From Amaricoccus solimangrovi (GTDB lineage Bacteria; Pseudomonadota; Alphaproteobacteria; Rhodobacterales; Rhodobacteraceae): a stretch of 64,000 nucleotides of DNA. The position numbers and the translations under genes are program-made. Shown here piece by piece: positions 27,097 through 36,302 of the stretch. The notes under the pieces were generated by a model. It made no database searches. It was not told where the DNA came from and was given only the letters and a program-made list of their open reading frames with translations. Location of the stretch: NCBI RefSeq assembly GCF_006385685.1, contig NZ_VFRP01000008.1, positions 62,001-126,000 on the forward strand, read 5' to 3'. Numbering within the stretch: the stretch's first letter is position 1; the number at the start of each line of letters is the position of its first letter.

Positions 27097-28194
27097 CTAT
27101 TCCGCCGCGAGGCCGTGGAATTCCTCGCGATAGGGCCGCGCCGAGGCGGGAAGTTCCCGGCGCAGGTAGAAATCCTCGTAGCGAAGCTGGCGCAGGAGCG
27201 CGGGCCAGACCTCGCGATAGGCATGCCACATCGAGGGATTGGGCTCCGGCAGGTCGTCCTTGATGAGTTCGTGCAGCCGGGGCAGCGCGTGATAGGGCAC
27301 CATGGGGAACATATGGTGCTCCACATGGTAGTTCATGTTCCAGTAGATGAAGCGCGATACCGGGTTCATGTAGACCGTCCGCGTGTTCAGCCGGTGGTCG
27401 GTCACGTTGTCGGCCAGCCCGACATGCTGCAGCAGCCCGGTCAGGATCATGTGCCAGGACCCGTAGAGCCGGGGCGTCCCGACGAGCAGCACCGGCAGCC
27501 AGGAACCGAGGCCGAGCGCCAGCGCGATGGTCGCGACGTAGATCGCGACGTGCCAGCGCGCCGCGGTCACCGCCCGCGGCCATTCGCTCTCGGGGATGAA
27601 GCTCTTCTCGTCCGGCGAGAGGTTCCCGAAGGCGTTGCGGACCAGCGTCGGCAGCGAATAGCGGAAATCGAGCAGACCGGTGAACATCAGGCCCGCCTTC
27701 AGGAGATCGGGCGGGCGCATGACCGCGATCTCGGCGTCGCGCCCGACGATGATCGTGTCGGTGTGGTGCCGGGCATGGCTCCAGCGCCAGGTGACCGGAT
27801 TGCGCATCAGCATGAAGGAGGCGATCTGGTAGACGAGGTTGTTCTTCCACGGGGTCTTGAACGCGGTGCCGTGCCCGCATTCGTGCCAGCGCGAATCGCT
27901 CGCGGAGGCGTAGAGCACGCCATAGACGGCGAGAAACGGGACGCACCACCATCCGCCCCAGGTCAGGATGGCGCCGAGCCCGGAGGCGAGCAGCAACCCG
28001 AGCCAGATCAGCGTGTCGCGCGTCGCCGGACCGTCGGAGCGGCGCATCAGATCCTTCATCGTCTTGCGCGGCACGTCGCTGTGGTACCATTCCGCCGAGG
28101 CGAGGCCGGTCTCGATGGCCCAGCGGGTGCTCTCGCCCGTGAGGCTGTAGTCGCGCCGGGGACGGGCCGGCGGGTCGATGGTCGTGGTGGTCAT
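27097..28194 (-). CDS. Membrane fatty-acid-desaturase-family di-iron oxygenase (MocD-like)
   Basis: The 365-residue integral membrane protein has the three His clusters of the desaturase/hydroxylase family: HECGH (104-108), HARHH (140-144) and HVEHH (290-294). Extra His at 257 and 267 and about four hydrophobic segments are also present. It is the last gene of a sugar/cyclitol ABC operon and overlaps the DUF4432 gene by four bases, so it is not a lipid gene by context. The rhizopine catabolism protein MocD belongs to this family and sits with MocA, MocB and MocC types of genes, all of which have counterparts here. I infer an oxygenase that removes or oxidises a methyl or amino substituent of the imported compound. 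No ferredoxin or reductase gene (MocE/MocF) is in the operon. Confidence 0.75.
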   Translation of the reverse strand: MTTTTIDPPARPRRDYSLTGESTRWAIETGLASAEWYHSDVPRKTMKDLMRRSDGPATRDTLIWLGLLLASGLGAILTWGGWWCVPFLAVYGVLYASASDSRWHECGHGTAFKTPWKNNLVYQIASFMLMRNPVTWRWSHARHHTDTIIVGRDAEIAVMRPPDLLKAGLMFTGLLDFRYSLPTLVRNAFGNLSPDEKSFIPESEWPRAVTAARWHVAIYVATIALALGLGSWLPVLLVGTPRLYGSWHMILTGLLQHVGLADNVTDHRLNTRTVYMNPVSRFIYWNMNYHVEHHMFPMVPYHALPRLHELIKDDLPEPNPSMWHAYREVWPALLRQLRYEDFYLRRELPASARPYREEFHGLAAE

Positions 28195-29387
28195 GGCAGG
28201 CTCCTCGGCGGCCGCCGGCCCTCGAGGGCCGGGAAGATGCCCGAGAGGGCGGGATAGTCCTCGTCCGGCTGGCGGGCGATCGCGGCGATGCGCCGCCCGG
28301 CGGCGCCGATCGCCGCGGCGCCGTCGAGGACGCGAAGGGTCAGCCGGTAGCTCCGGCTCTCGTCAGGACCGAGCCAGATCATCTCGCCGCGCTCGCGGGC
28401 GGCGAGATCGCCGAGCACGTGATGCGTCGAGGGCTCGATCCCGAGGGCGTAGTGGCCGGCCTGGAAGTTCTGCCACTGATAGAGGCAGGGCAGCTCGTCC
28501 TTCCGCGTCTCGACTTCGAAGCCGAGGCCCAGCCGCTCGTTGACGAGCGCGACGGGGCAGAGCCCGTCCGGATCCGCGCCGGCCTCGTGCTGCCAGACCT
28601 GCTCGCGGAAGTTTTCCCTCGGCGCCGGCACGCCCCGGTAGCCGACGCCCTGCGCGGCATAGGCCGCGCCATGCGCCGCCCAGATCACGTCGCGGATCGG
28701 CGCGAGGTAGCGCGCCCCCTCGTCGAGCAGCGGCCAGCCGAGATTGACGTGGTAGAAGAGCATGTGCGGCGTCGGCGCGAAACCGCGGTTCACCACCCGG
28801 TCGCGCACGCGGATCTCGGTCCCGCCGAGATCCGCCTCGATCCGGCGCAGGAGGTGGAGATCCTCGCCGAAGACGGTCGCCTGCCGCACCATCCCCTCGG
28901 CCCAGAGCACGCAGGTCTCGCCTTCCCAGGCCTCGCCATAGCCCGTGAGCCGCGCGGGGATCGTGCCCACGCGCCCGTGCAGCGACTGCCGCTGCGTCGA
29001 CCGGCCGGGATAGTTGTAGCCCTCCGCCGGAACGTCGCCCGGACCCAGGATGTGGTCGAGGCCGCAGGTGACGAGCAGGCCCGAGAAGGAGCGCAGCCAG
29101 GCGAGCCCCCCCTCCCCCTCGTAGTCGTGCAGCCCCGGGTGGCGGAAGCCCGCGGGCGAGTTCCAGCCGATCGCCTGCCCCCGATACTCGCAATCCGCGA
29201 TGTCGAGCGCCCGGTCGACGAGCACGGTGAAGCGCAGCCCGGCGCCGGTCCGGAACTCGAGCATCCGGATGCCCCGCTCGACCCCGTCGCCGAGCGTCAT
29301 CAGCCGCACGCCCGCGACCTGCGCGAGGTCGCCCATCCGCGCCGCGAGCTCGCGCCGGGTCAGCTTCCGGCCATGCAGGTCAGACAT
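28191..29387 (-). CDS. DUF4432 aldose-1-epimerase-like protein
   Basis: The 398-residue cytoplasmic protein resembles the galactose-mutarotase-like beta-sandwich family DUF4432 (LDIADCEYRGQAIGWNSPAGF, GLLVTCGLDHI, LHGRVG, MLFYHVNLGWPLLDEGARYL, ETRKDELPCLYQWQN). His and Glu residues in these motifs would form the sugar-binding active site. Start 29387 follows GGAGGTG and overlaps the ATPase gene by eight bases; the end overlaps the desaturase-type gene. A role in anomer or epimer interconversion of the imported sugar is likely but the substrate is not known. Confidence 0.8.
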   Translation of the reverse strand: MSDLHGRKLTRRELAARMGDLAQVAGVRLMTLGDGVERGIRMLEFRTGAGLRFTVLVDRALDIADCEYRGQAIGWNSPAGFRHPGLHDYEGEGGLAWLRSFSGLLVTCGLDHILGPGDVPAEGYNYPGRSTQRQSLHGRVGTIPARLTGYGEAWEGETCVLWAEGMVRQATVFGEDLHLLRRIEADLGGTEIRVRDRVVNRGFAPTPHMLFYHVNLGWPLLDEGARYLAPIRDVIWAAHGAAYAAQGVGYRGVPAPRENFREQVWQHEAGADPDGLCPVALVNERLGLGFEVETRKDELPCLYQWQNFQAGHYALGIEPSTHHVLGDLAARERGEMIWLGPDESRSYRLTLRVLDGAAAIGAAGRRIAAIARQPDEDYPALSGIFPALEGRRPPRSLP

Positions 29388-30912
29388 GGGCGGGCACCTC
29401 CGGCGGGTCGGGTTGGCGCGCATCGGCGCGAAGCGCGAAGGCGTGGCGCAGGATCGCCGCCTCGCTCATCTCGTCGCGCCCGAGCTCGGCGACCACCCGG
29501 CCGCCGGCGAAGACGAGGCAGCGATCCGCGATCGCGAGGATTTCCGGCAGTTCCGACGAGGCGACGACGATCGCGGTGCCATCGGCCGCGAGGTCGCGGA
29601 TGATGCCGTGGATCTCCGCCTTGGCGCCGACGTCGACGCCATGGGTCGGCTCGTCGAGCAGCAGCACCTTCGGCTTCGCGAGCAGCGCCCGGGCGAAGAG
29701 CGCCTTCTGCTGGTTCCCGCCCGAGAGCGCGGTGATCGGCTGGCCGATGCCGGCCATGCGGATGTTGAGCGCCCCGGCCATCCGGTCGGTCAGCCGGCGC
29801 TCCGCCTGACGGTCGACGAGGCCCGCGCGGGTGATCCCGGCGAGGCAGCTGATCGAGATGTTGCCGCGCACCGAATGCGTGGGGAGGATCCCCCGCGTCT
29901 TGCGCCCCTCGGGCAGCATGAAGAGACCGCGCCGCGCCGCCTCGGTGACCTTGCCGAGCGGCATCGGCGCGCCGTCGATCCAGACCGCGCCGCCCCGCGC
30001 CCGGCGGAAGCCGTAGAGCGTCTCGAGGAATTCGGTCCGCCCCGCCCCGACCAGCCCGAAGAGGCCGACGACCTCGCCGCCCCGCGCGCTCATGTCGATG
30101 CCCGCCAGCGTCTCACCGTCGCAAAGCCCGGCGACCCGCAGCCGCTCCCCGGTCGGAGGCGCGGCCGGCGGCTCGTGCGTGAAGATCGCGGGACGACCGA
30201 CCATGTGGACGATCAGATCGGCCTTGCCCAGTCCCCGCGCCGGCCGGTCGACGATCAGTTGTCCGTCGCGGAGCACGACGACGCGGTCGCAATGCGCGAG
30301 CGCCTCCTCGAGCCGGTGGGTGATCAGGATGATCCCGACGCCCCGCCCCGCGAGTTCGTGCGCCAGCGTGAAGAGCCGGTCGCTCTCCGCCGGCGTCAGC
30401 GACGAGGTGGGCTCGTCCAGGATCAGGAGCCGCGGTTCCTCGGCGATCGCCTTGCCGAGTTCGACGAGCTGCTGCTCGCCGCTCCGCAGCCGCCCGAGCG
30501 GCACGCGCGGATCGACATGGCCGAGGCCAACGCGCGCCAGCACCTCGCGCGCGCCGGCGTTCAGCCGGCGGCGGTTGACGAAGCCCCGTTCCGCCAGGTA
30601 GCCGCCGAGAAAGACATTCTCGGCGACGCTGAGCGAGGCGGCGGTCGAGAGCTCCTGGTGCACGAAGCGAATGCCGAGCGCGCGTCCGGCCGCCACCGAG
30701 CCGAGTTCGACAGGCGCGCCGTCGAACAGGATCTGGCCGGAGCTCGGCGCCAGCGCGCCGGCGAGGATGTTCATCAGGGTCGACTTGCCCGCGCCGTTCT
30801 CGCCGAGCAGGCCCACGATGTGGCCGCGCGGGATCGCGAGGTCGATGCCGCTCAGCACCGTGACGTCGCCGAAGCGCCGGGTGATCCGTCTTGTCTCGAC
30901 GATCGGTGTCAT
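29380..30912 (-). CDS. Sugar ABC transporter ATP-binding protein (RbsA/MglA type)
   Basis: The 510-residue protein has two ATPase domains. The first has GENGAGKST, signature LRSGEQQLVELGKAI and LLILDEPTSSLTPAE. The second half has a degenerate Walker A (GLVGAGRTE) with SGGNQQKALFARALL and VLLLDEPTHGVDVG. This tandem, with only the first P-loop intact, is normal for ribose-class CUT2 importers. It follows the binding-protein gene after a 51-base gap holding a strong hairpin. Confidence 0.93.
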   Translation of the reverse strand: MTPIVETRRITRRFGDVTVLSGIDLAIPRGHIVGLLGENGAGKSTLMNILAGALAPSSGQILFDGAPVELGSVAAGRALGIRFVHQELSTAASLSVAENVFLGGYLAERGFVNRRRLNAGAREVLARVGLGHVDPRVPLGRLRSGEQQLVELGKAIAEEPRLLILDEPTSSLTPAESDRLFTLAHELAGRGVGIILITHRLEEALAHCDRVVVLRDGQLIVDRPARGLGKADLIVHMVGRPAIFTHEPPAAPPTGERLRVAGLCDGETLAGIDMSARGGEVVGLFGLVGAGRTEFLETLYGFRRARGGAVWIDGAPMPLGKVTEAARRGLFMLPEGRKTRGILPTHSVRGNISISCLAGITRAGLVDRQAERRLTDRMAGALNIRMAGIGQPITALSGGNQQKALFARALLAKPKVLLLDEPTHGVDVGAKAEIHGIIRDLAADGTAIVVASSELPEILAIADRCLVFAGGRVVAELGRDEMSEAAILRHAFALRADARQPDPPEVPAHV

Positions 30913-30928
30913 GCCTCCTCCCGGGACA

Positions 30929-30957
30929 GGCGCCGCGCGACCGGGCCGCGCGGCGCC
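30929..30957 (-). other. GC hairpin after binding-protein gene
   Basis: Perfect 11-bp stem GGCGCCGCGCG, loop ACCGGGC, CGCGCGGCGCC, seven bases after the binding-protein stop and before the ATPase gene. It has no T-run and probably sets the ratio of binding protein to ATPase in the operon. Confidence 0.55.
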
Positions 30958-30963
30958 GGCGCC

Positions 30964-31941
30964 TCAGTTCGTCGCCGTCTCGGGCGTCACGATGTTGCCC
31001 TTGACGCGGATCACCGCCTCGGCCGGCTTCTCGCCCGTCACGAGATAGTTGTAGAGCATCACGGTCGAGTCGAAGGCCTGCTGGAACGGCGCCTGGTCGA
31101 TCAGCGCCCACATCTCGCCCGACCGGATGTATTCCATGTTGTCGGGCGTGTGATCGAAGCCGACCACGCCGACCTTGCCGGTCAGCCCCAGATCCTTGAT
31201 CGCCTTCGCCGCGCCGAACGGACCGCCGGCGGTGACATAGACGAGGCTGAGGTCGGGATTCGCGGTGTACATGTCCTGCACCAGCGAATAGGCGACCTCC
31301 GCCTTGTCCTGGTTCTCGAACGGGCCCACGATCTCCACGCCGGGCGCGTTGGCCTTCAGGTAGTCGAGCGCGCCGTTCATCCGGTCGGTATGCTGGACCG
31401 CGCCGAAATAGCCGGTGATCACCCCGACCTTGCCCGCGCCGCCGAGCTTGCCGGCCATGAATTCGCCGAGCTGCGCCCCCGCCGCCCGGGCATCCTGGCC
31501 CATGAAGGCGATCCGCTCGGACGGGATCGATCCCTCGGCGATGATGTTGAACACCGGCACGCCCGCCTCGGTCGCCTCGTCGATCGCGCGCTCGGTGCCG
31601 TCGAAGATCGGCACGATGACGATGCCGTCGTAATCCTGCGCCACCGCGCTCTCGATGCCGGCGATCACCGCCTCCGCGCTCAGCGTATCGCCGAGATCGA
31701 CATAGTCGACCTTCGTGTCGCGCTCCGCGAGATAGGTGGCGGCGGCCTTCGCGCCCTCGGTCACGGGAATCCAGAACGGGTTGTTCTGGAAGGCCATGAA
31801 GGCGATGCGGAGCGGCCCCTTGCCGTTCGCCACCGCCTCGACCGTACCGCCCTCCGGCAGGTCCGCCGCGCCCGCGGGCAGGCCCGCGAGCATCCCCGCC
31901 GCGGCGGTCATCGCCAGAAGCATCCTTCGCGTCGCACGCAT
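30964..31941 (-). CDS. Sugar ABC transporter substrate-binding protein (ribose/cyclitol class)
   Basis: The 325-residue periplasmic protein has a signal peptide (RRMLLAMTAAAGMLAGLPAGAAD). Its Peripla_BP_4 body includes IAFMAFQNNPFWIPVTEGAKAAA, DYDGIVIVPIFDGTERAIDEATEAGVPVFNI and VGVVGFDHTPDNMEYI. The FxxFxNNPFW lead and the aromatic residues in the cleft fit pentose, hexose or cyclitol ligands. In the moc-like reading of this operon it would be the MocB counterpart. Confidence 0.9.
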   Translation of the reverse strand: MRATRRMLLAMTAAAGMLAGLPAGAADLPEGGTVEAVANGKGPLRIAFMAFQNNPFWIPVTEGAKAAATYLAERDTKVDYVDLGDTLSAEAVIAGIESAVAQDYDGIVIVPIFDGTERAIDEATEAGVPVFNIIAEGSIPSERIAFMGQDARAAGAQLGEFMAGKLGGAGKVGVITGYFGAVQHTDRMNGALDYLKANAPGVEIVGPFENQDKAEVAYSLVQDMYTANPDLSLVYVTAGGPFGAAKAIKDLGLTGKVGVVGFDHTPDNMEYIRSGEMWALIDQAPFQQAFDSTVMLYNYLVTGEKPAEAVIRVKGNIVTPETATN

Positions 31942-31964
31942 GTCCTTTTCCTCCCTGGTTCCGT

Positions 31965-32948
31965 TCAGTCCTCGCGGCCCCGGCGGATGCCGTCGATTCC
32001 GACCGCCATGATGATGACGAGCCCCTTCGAGACGACCTGCCAGTGCGCGGACAGCCCGAGGAGGACGAAGGCGTTGCTGAGGAGCGCCATCAGGAGCGCG
32101 CCGAGCACCACGCCGTGGATCGAGCCGCGCCCGCCCGAGAGCGCGGTCCCGCCGAGGATCACCGCCGCGATCACGTCGAGTTCGTAGCCCCGGCCGAGAT
32201 CGGGATTGGCGCTCGCGAGATTGCCGGCGAGAATGATGCCGCCGAGCCCCGCGAGCATGCCGCAGAGGATGAAGACGAGCATCCGCGTCCCCTCCACGTC
32301 GATCCCCGCGAGCCGCGCCGCCGTCGGATTGTCGCCGACCGCGTAGATGTTCCGGCCGATCCGGGTCCGCGACGCGAAGACGTGGAAAAGGACCGCGAGC
32401 ACCAGCATCAGGATCAGCGACACCGGCACGGTGTAAATCCGCTCCGCGCCGAGGAACCCGGCGACGCCGCCGGAATAGGAGATGGGGATCCCGCCGGTGA
32501 TCAGGAGCGCGATGCCGCGCGCGATCGAGAGCGTGCCGAGCGTCGCGATGAAGGGATTGATGTTGAGCCGGGTGAAGAGCCCGCCGTTCACCGCGCCGAC
32601 CAGCGCCCCGGTACCGAGCCCCGCGAGAAGCGCGAGTTCCTGGCCGCCGGTGGCGCGCGCCACCCAGGCCGAGATCACCGCCGAGAGGCCGATGACCGAG
32701 CCGACCGAAAGGTCGAGCCCGCGCGAGATGATGACGAGCGCCTGGCCGAGCGCGACGATCGCGACGACCGAGCCCTGGCGCCCGACGTTCAGCAGGTTGC
32801 GGGGCGTGAGGAAGAACTCGTTGGCGAAGGTCAGGAACACGACCAGCGCCACGATCATCAGCGCGACCGAGGCCTCGCGCCGCCGGAGCAGCGCGCCGCC
32901 GAGGCCGCGGGCGCGCGCGGCCGCGCCCATCTCCGCCCCCATCGCCAT
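31965..32948 (-). CDS. Sugar ABC transporter permease (RbsC type)
   Basis: The 327-residue membrane protein has 8-10 hydrophobic segments and CUT2 signatures: ALVIISRGLDLSVGSVIGLSAV, TRLNINPFIATLGTLSIARGIALLITGG and DVIAAVILGGTALSGGRGSI. It overlaps the isomerase gene by four bases (ATGA), with the binding-protein gene 23 bases behind. Confidence 0.93.
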   Translation of the reverse strand: MAMGAEMGAAARARGLGGALLRRREASVALMIVALVVFLTFANEFFLTPRNLLNVGRQGSVVAIVALGQALVIISRGLDLSVGSVIGLSAVISAWVARATGGQELALLAGLGTGALVGAVNGGLFTRLNINPFIATLGTLSIARGIALLITGGIPISYSGGVAGFLGAERIYTVPVSLILMLVLAVLFHVFASRTRIGRNIYAVGDNPTAARLAGIDVEGTRMLVFILCGMLAGLGGIILAGNLASANPDLGRGYELDVIAAVILGGTALSGGRGSIHGVVLGALLMALLSNAFVLLGLSAHWQVVSKGLVIIMAVGIDGIRRGRED

Positions 32949-33862
32949 CAGACGCCGTTCTCGCGGAACCTGCCGTCGAGGAACGCCTTCGCGCGGGGCA
33001 CGTCCTCCTCGCTCAGATGCTCGATGATGACCGGGATGTTGGGATGCTTCTCGGCCAGGCGACGCAGATAGAGGTCGTAGTTGAGCGAGCCGAGCCCCGG
33101 CGCCGGAAGCTCGATCTCGCCCACGCCGCGGAAGGTGTGGCTCTCGAGCGCGTCGGCGTCGCCGATGTCGGCGTGCTTCTCCGATTTGTCCTCGCCCGAA
33201 CGCTTCACGTCCTTCGCATGGGCGATCCGGATCTTGTCGCTCAGCGTGTCGAAGACCTGGTTCAGGATCCGGTCCATGTCGTCGATGTTGTGCGTCTCGA
33301 AGTAGTTCGTCGGGTCCATCAGCAGGCCGAGGCCGGGATGGTCGACCTGGGCGAACATCCGCGCCGTCTCCTCGACCGAGCCGACGACGTTGTTGACATA
33401 GGTCTCGAGCAGGAAGACCGCGCCGTGGTCATGGGCGGTCCGGGCGAGATCCGCGATCACCGCGCGGCACTCCTCGAACCCCTCCTCGGTCTTGTTGCGC
33501 GGGTGATGCACCCAGTCGGATTCGGTGTTGTAGGTGCCGGTCTCGGAGATGACGTAGGGCGTGCCGAAATGGCGCGCGTTGCGGATGATCTCCTTGAGAT
33601 AGCCGACGCGTCTCGCACGCTCCTCCTTGTCGGGATGGATGATGTTCGTATAGCCGGAGATGCAGCTGATCGGCAGGTGGTGGTCACGGAAGACGTCGCG
33701 CACCTGCTTCGCCTTCGCCTCGGTGATCTGGCCCGCGCTCAGGTCCACGTCCTTGAAGTGCAGGTCGAGCTGCACGGTGTTGAAGTCGAGCCCGCGGATC
33801 TTCTTCGCCGTCTCCTCCAGTCCGTAGGGGAAATATCCGGTGAATATGCCGGCCTGCATCAT
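32948..33862 (-). CDS. Sugar isomerase/epimerase-like TIM-barrel protein (IolE/MocC-like)
   Basis: The 304-residue protein belongs to the xylose-isomerase-like AP-endonuclease-2 superfamily. Visible motifs include FNTVQLDLHF, PISCISGYTNIIHPD, FLLETYVNNVVGS (metal-ligand Glu), GLLMDPTNYFETHNIDDM (Asp/His), IRIAHAKDVKR (His-Asp) and VIIEHLSEEDVPRAKAFL (Glu). These are the metal-binding positions of IolE/IolI/MocC-type enzymes acting on ketoses or keto-inositols. ATG 33862 follows GGGAGGA. It lies 26 bases behind the Gfo/Idh/MocA dehydrogenase gene, suggesting it acts on that enzyme's keto product. Confidence 0.85.
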   Translation of the reverse strand: MMQAGIFTGYFPYGLEETAKKIRGLDFNTVQLDLHFKDVDLSAGQITEAKAKQVRDVFRDHHLPISCISGYTNIIHPDKEERARRVGYLKEIIRNARHFGTPYVISETGTYNTESDWVHHPRNKTEEGFEECRAVIADLARTAHDHGAVFLLETYVNNVVGSVEETARMFAQVDHPGLGLLMDPTNYFETHNIDDMDRILNQVFDTLSDKIRIAHAKDVKRSGEDKSEKHADIGDADALESHTFRGVGEIELPAPGLGSLNYDLYLRRLAEKHPNIPVIIEHLSEEDVPRAKAFLDGRFRENGV

Positions 33863-33888
33863 GACGTTCCGTCCTCCCGATTTTTCTT

Positions 33889-35013
33889 TCAGTCGATCGC
33901 GATCTCGGACAGCCGCACCGTCCGGCCCTCCGCGATCGAGCGGTAGCCCGCCTCGATGAGCGCCACCGTCCCGATGTTGTCCGCCACCGTCAGGGCCGGC
34001 GGCGCGCCGGTGCGCACCGCGTGCTGGAGCTGCTCCATCACGCCGATGAAGGCATGCGGGAACCACATCGTCTCCCAGGATGGCGAGACCCATGCCCCGC
34101 CCGTCTCGCGCGTCGAGGCATAGCTGAGCGTCGAGGCCTCGCCCGTCGGCCAGCCGATCGTGCCCCGCGCCACCCCTTCCGTGCCCTCCACCCGCCAGCG
34201 GATGTGCTGGTCGTCGGCGTAGCCTTCCCGGCGCGGGCCGGACCAGACGTCCTCGGAGGTCAGCGCCAGCACGCCCGAGGGAAAGCGCAGCGTGGAGACG
34301 GTGATCCCGTCCGAATGCGGGAAGGTCGTCCGCGGATCCTTCCGCGTCACGGTGGTGATGTCCTCCGGCTCGCCGAACAGGAAGCGCAGCGCGTCGAGGT
34401 GATGGACGCTCATGTTCGCGAGCGTGAGCCGGTCGTAGTCGGCGAGGAAGCTCTGCCAGTGCGGGATCGCGTGCATGTCGATCTGCGCGAAGACGATCTC
34501 CCCGAGCGCCTCGCGGTCGATGAGCTGCCTCAGCGCCCGGATCGACTGGTCGTAGCGCATGTTCTGGTTGACCGACAGCGGCTTGCCCGCCGCCGCCGCC
34601 TCGTCGCGCAGCGCCCGCGCCTCGGCGAGGGTGAGCGCGAGGGGTTTCTGGGCGAGGATGCCACTGACATGGGGCTGCCTCAGCGCGTGCCGGATCAGCG
34701 CCGGCTGCCGGTCCGGCGGAAAGGCGAGGTCGACGATCTCCACGCCCGGATCCTCGATCAGCGCCTCGGGCGTCGCATGGACCTTCGGGATGCCCCAGCG
34801 TTCCGCGACGCGCCGCGCGTTCGCCTCGGAGCGGGAAGCGATGCCGATGACCGGAAAGCCCGCCTCCGCGTAGGCGGCGAGATGGCACTCCGCCATGATC
34901 ATCCCCGCGCCGACGCAGCCGATCCTCACGTCGCGGGTCCGGATCGGGGGATCGGGCTCGAACGGGGCCGGTTCCGGCCGCGCCTCGGCGCGCGCCTCGA
35001 GGGTCTTGTCCAT
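33889..35013 (-). CDS. Gfo/Idh/MocA-family NAD(P)-dependent dehydrogenase
   Basis: The 374-residue oxidoreductase has Rossmann motif IGCVGAGMIMAECHLAAYAEAGF near residue 32, the GIASRS strand, and the EKP-type motif as AQKPLALT, all typical of inositol 2-dehydrogenase/MocA relatives. The C-terminal alpha/beta domain follows (SVHHLDALRFLFGEPE). It heads the operon and starts at 35013 (GGGAGG ahead). It is divergent from a LacI regulator with inverted repeats between. It likely oxidises a cyclitol or sugar hydroxyl as the first catabolic step. Confidence 0.88.
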   Translation of the reverse strand: MDKTLEARAEARPEPAPFEPDPPIRTRDVRIGCVGAGMIMAECHLAAYAEAGFPVIGIASRSEANARRVAERWGIPKVHATPEALIEDPGVEIVDLAFPPDRQPALIRHALRQPHVSGILAQKPLALTLAEARALRDEAAAAGKPLSVNQNMRYDQSIRALRQLIDREALGEIVFAQIDMHAIPHWQSFLADYDRLTLANMSVHHLDALRFLFGEPEDITTVTRKDPRTTFPHSDGITVSTLRFPSGVLALTSEDVWSGPRREGYADDQHIRWRVEGTEGVARGTIGWPTGEASTLSYASTRETGGAWVSPSWETMWFPHAFIGVMEQLQHAVRTGAPPALTVADNIGTVALIEAGYRSIAEGRTVRLSEIAID

Positions 35014-35098
35014 GCGCTGGCGGCCTCCCGTCCGCTGGCGGCTTCTTCGCCGGCGGGGTGACTTTCGTCCTCCGCCGGTCGGAGCCGGTTTGGGATGC

Positions 35099-35157
35099 AT
35101 GTTGACGAGGTCATCCTCGGCAGTCAACATCATTTCCCACCAGATCACATCATCTGG
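35099..35157. promoter_or_regulatory. Inverted repeats between sugar operon and LacI regulator
   Basis: Two symmetric elements lie in the 151-base divergent gap: ATGTTGAC (35099-35106) facing GTCAACAT (35123-35130), and CCAGAT-N6-ATCTGG (35140-35157). The region is AT-richer than the flanking genes. The second element lies directly upstream of the regulator start, fitting autoregulation. Binding by the adjacent LacI protein is inference. Confidence 0.55.
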
Positions 35158-35164
35158 AGTCATC

Positions 35165-36193
35165 ATGGAGGTGGGCGCCGTGCGGTCGACCGTGCAGGAC
35201 ATTGCCCGCGAGGCGGGCGTTTCGACGGCGACCGTGGATCGGGTGCTGAACGAGCGCGGCGGCGTGCGGAGCCGGACGCGCGAGGTGGTTCTCGAGACCG
35301 CGCAGCGCCTGGGCTACATCGCGGAAGGCGCGCCGCCCCGGGCCGCGCCCCCGATCCGGCTCGCCTTCGTGCTGCCGCGCGGGACCAACGCCTTCATGGC
35401 GATGCTCGGCCGCCAGATCGAGCTCCAGGCGGCGGCGCGGCCCGAAGTGGCGGTCGCGATCGAGGCGATCGAGGGCTTCGACCCCGACACGCTCTCGGCG
35501 ACGCTCCGCGACCTGCGCGGCAGGGTCCAGGGGGTGGGCGTCGTCGCGCTCGACCATCCGAAGGTGCGCGAGGCGATCCGGCTGCTCTCGGAGAGCGGGA
35601 TCCCGGTGGTGACGATCGCCTCCGACATCCCGCGGGTTCCCCGCGAGGCCTATGTCGGCATCGACAACCGCCAGGCGGGGCGGCTCGCCGGCTATGTGCT
35701 CGGCCGCTTCCTCGGCGGCGGCGGTCCGCGCAAGGTGGCGATGCTGGCCGGATCGCTCTCCTACCGCGGCCACGAGGAACGCGAGATGGGGTTCCGCCAC
35801 GTGCTGGCCGAGGACTTCCCCGCGCTCGAGATCGTCGCCCTCCGCGAGATGCGCGACGACCGGGACCGGGCCTACGCGGAGGCCTCCACCCTCCTCGACC
35901 GGCATCCGGACCTCGCGGGGATCTACAACATCGGCGCCGGGAACCAGGGGATCGCGCGCGTGCTCGTGGAACGGGACCGCGCGAAATCGGTGGTCTTCGT
36001 CGCGCATGACGCCACGGATGCGAACCGCGCGCTGCTTCTCAACGGCACGCTCGACGCGATCATCGACCAGAACCCGCGGGTCGAGGCCCGCGAGGCGCTG
36101 AACATCCTGACCGACGCGATCCGCGGCACCCGCTCCGAGCCGCATCCGCCCCGGCTGCAGATCATCTTCCGCGAGAACCTGCCCGAGACCTGA
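35165..36193 (+). CDS. LacI-family transcriptional regulator of the divergent sugar operon
   Basis: The 342-residue regulator has HTH residues 10-35 (TVQDIAREAGVSTATVDRVLNERGG) and a sugar-binding domain (IRLAFVLPRGTNAFMAMLGRQIELQAAA, GVGVVALDHPKVREAI, AYVGIDNRQAGRLAGYVLGRFL). ATG 35165 has GGAG five bases ahead; a GTG at 35179 is possible. It is divergent from the seven-gene operon with palindromes between them and is therefore its likely repressor. Confidence 0.9.
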   Translation: MEVGAVRSTVQDIAREAGVSTATVDRVLNERGGVRSRTREVVLETAQRLGYIAEGAPPRAAPPIRLAFVLPRGTNAFMAMLGRQIELQAAARPEVAVAIEAIEGFDPDTLSATLRDLRGRVQGVGVVALDHPKVREAIRLLSESGIPVVTIASDIPRVPREAYVGIDNRQAGRLAGYVLGRFLGGGGPRKVAMLAGSLSYRGHEEREMGFRHVLAEDFPALEIVALREMRDDRDRAYAEASTLLDRHPDLAGIYNIGAGNQGIARVLVERDRAKSVVFVAHDATDANRALLLNGTLDAIIDQNPRVEAREALNILTDAIRGTRSEPHPPRLQIIFRENLPET

Positions 36194-36302
36194 GGGAAGG
36201 ACCGCCGCGCCGCGGCGAGCCATCGCGCGGGACGCGGTCAGGGACCCGAAGAACCCGGACCCGGCGAAGGGCGGGAGTCCGCCCCGCTCCCACGAGTATT
36301 GA

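Noticed and set aside
27097-28194. Ordinary membrane-lipid desaturase
   Set aside because: The His boxes fit the family, but translational coupling to a sugar-epimerase gene in an ABC operon argues for a catabolic oxygenase.
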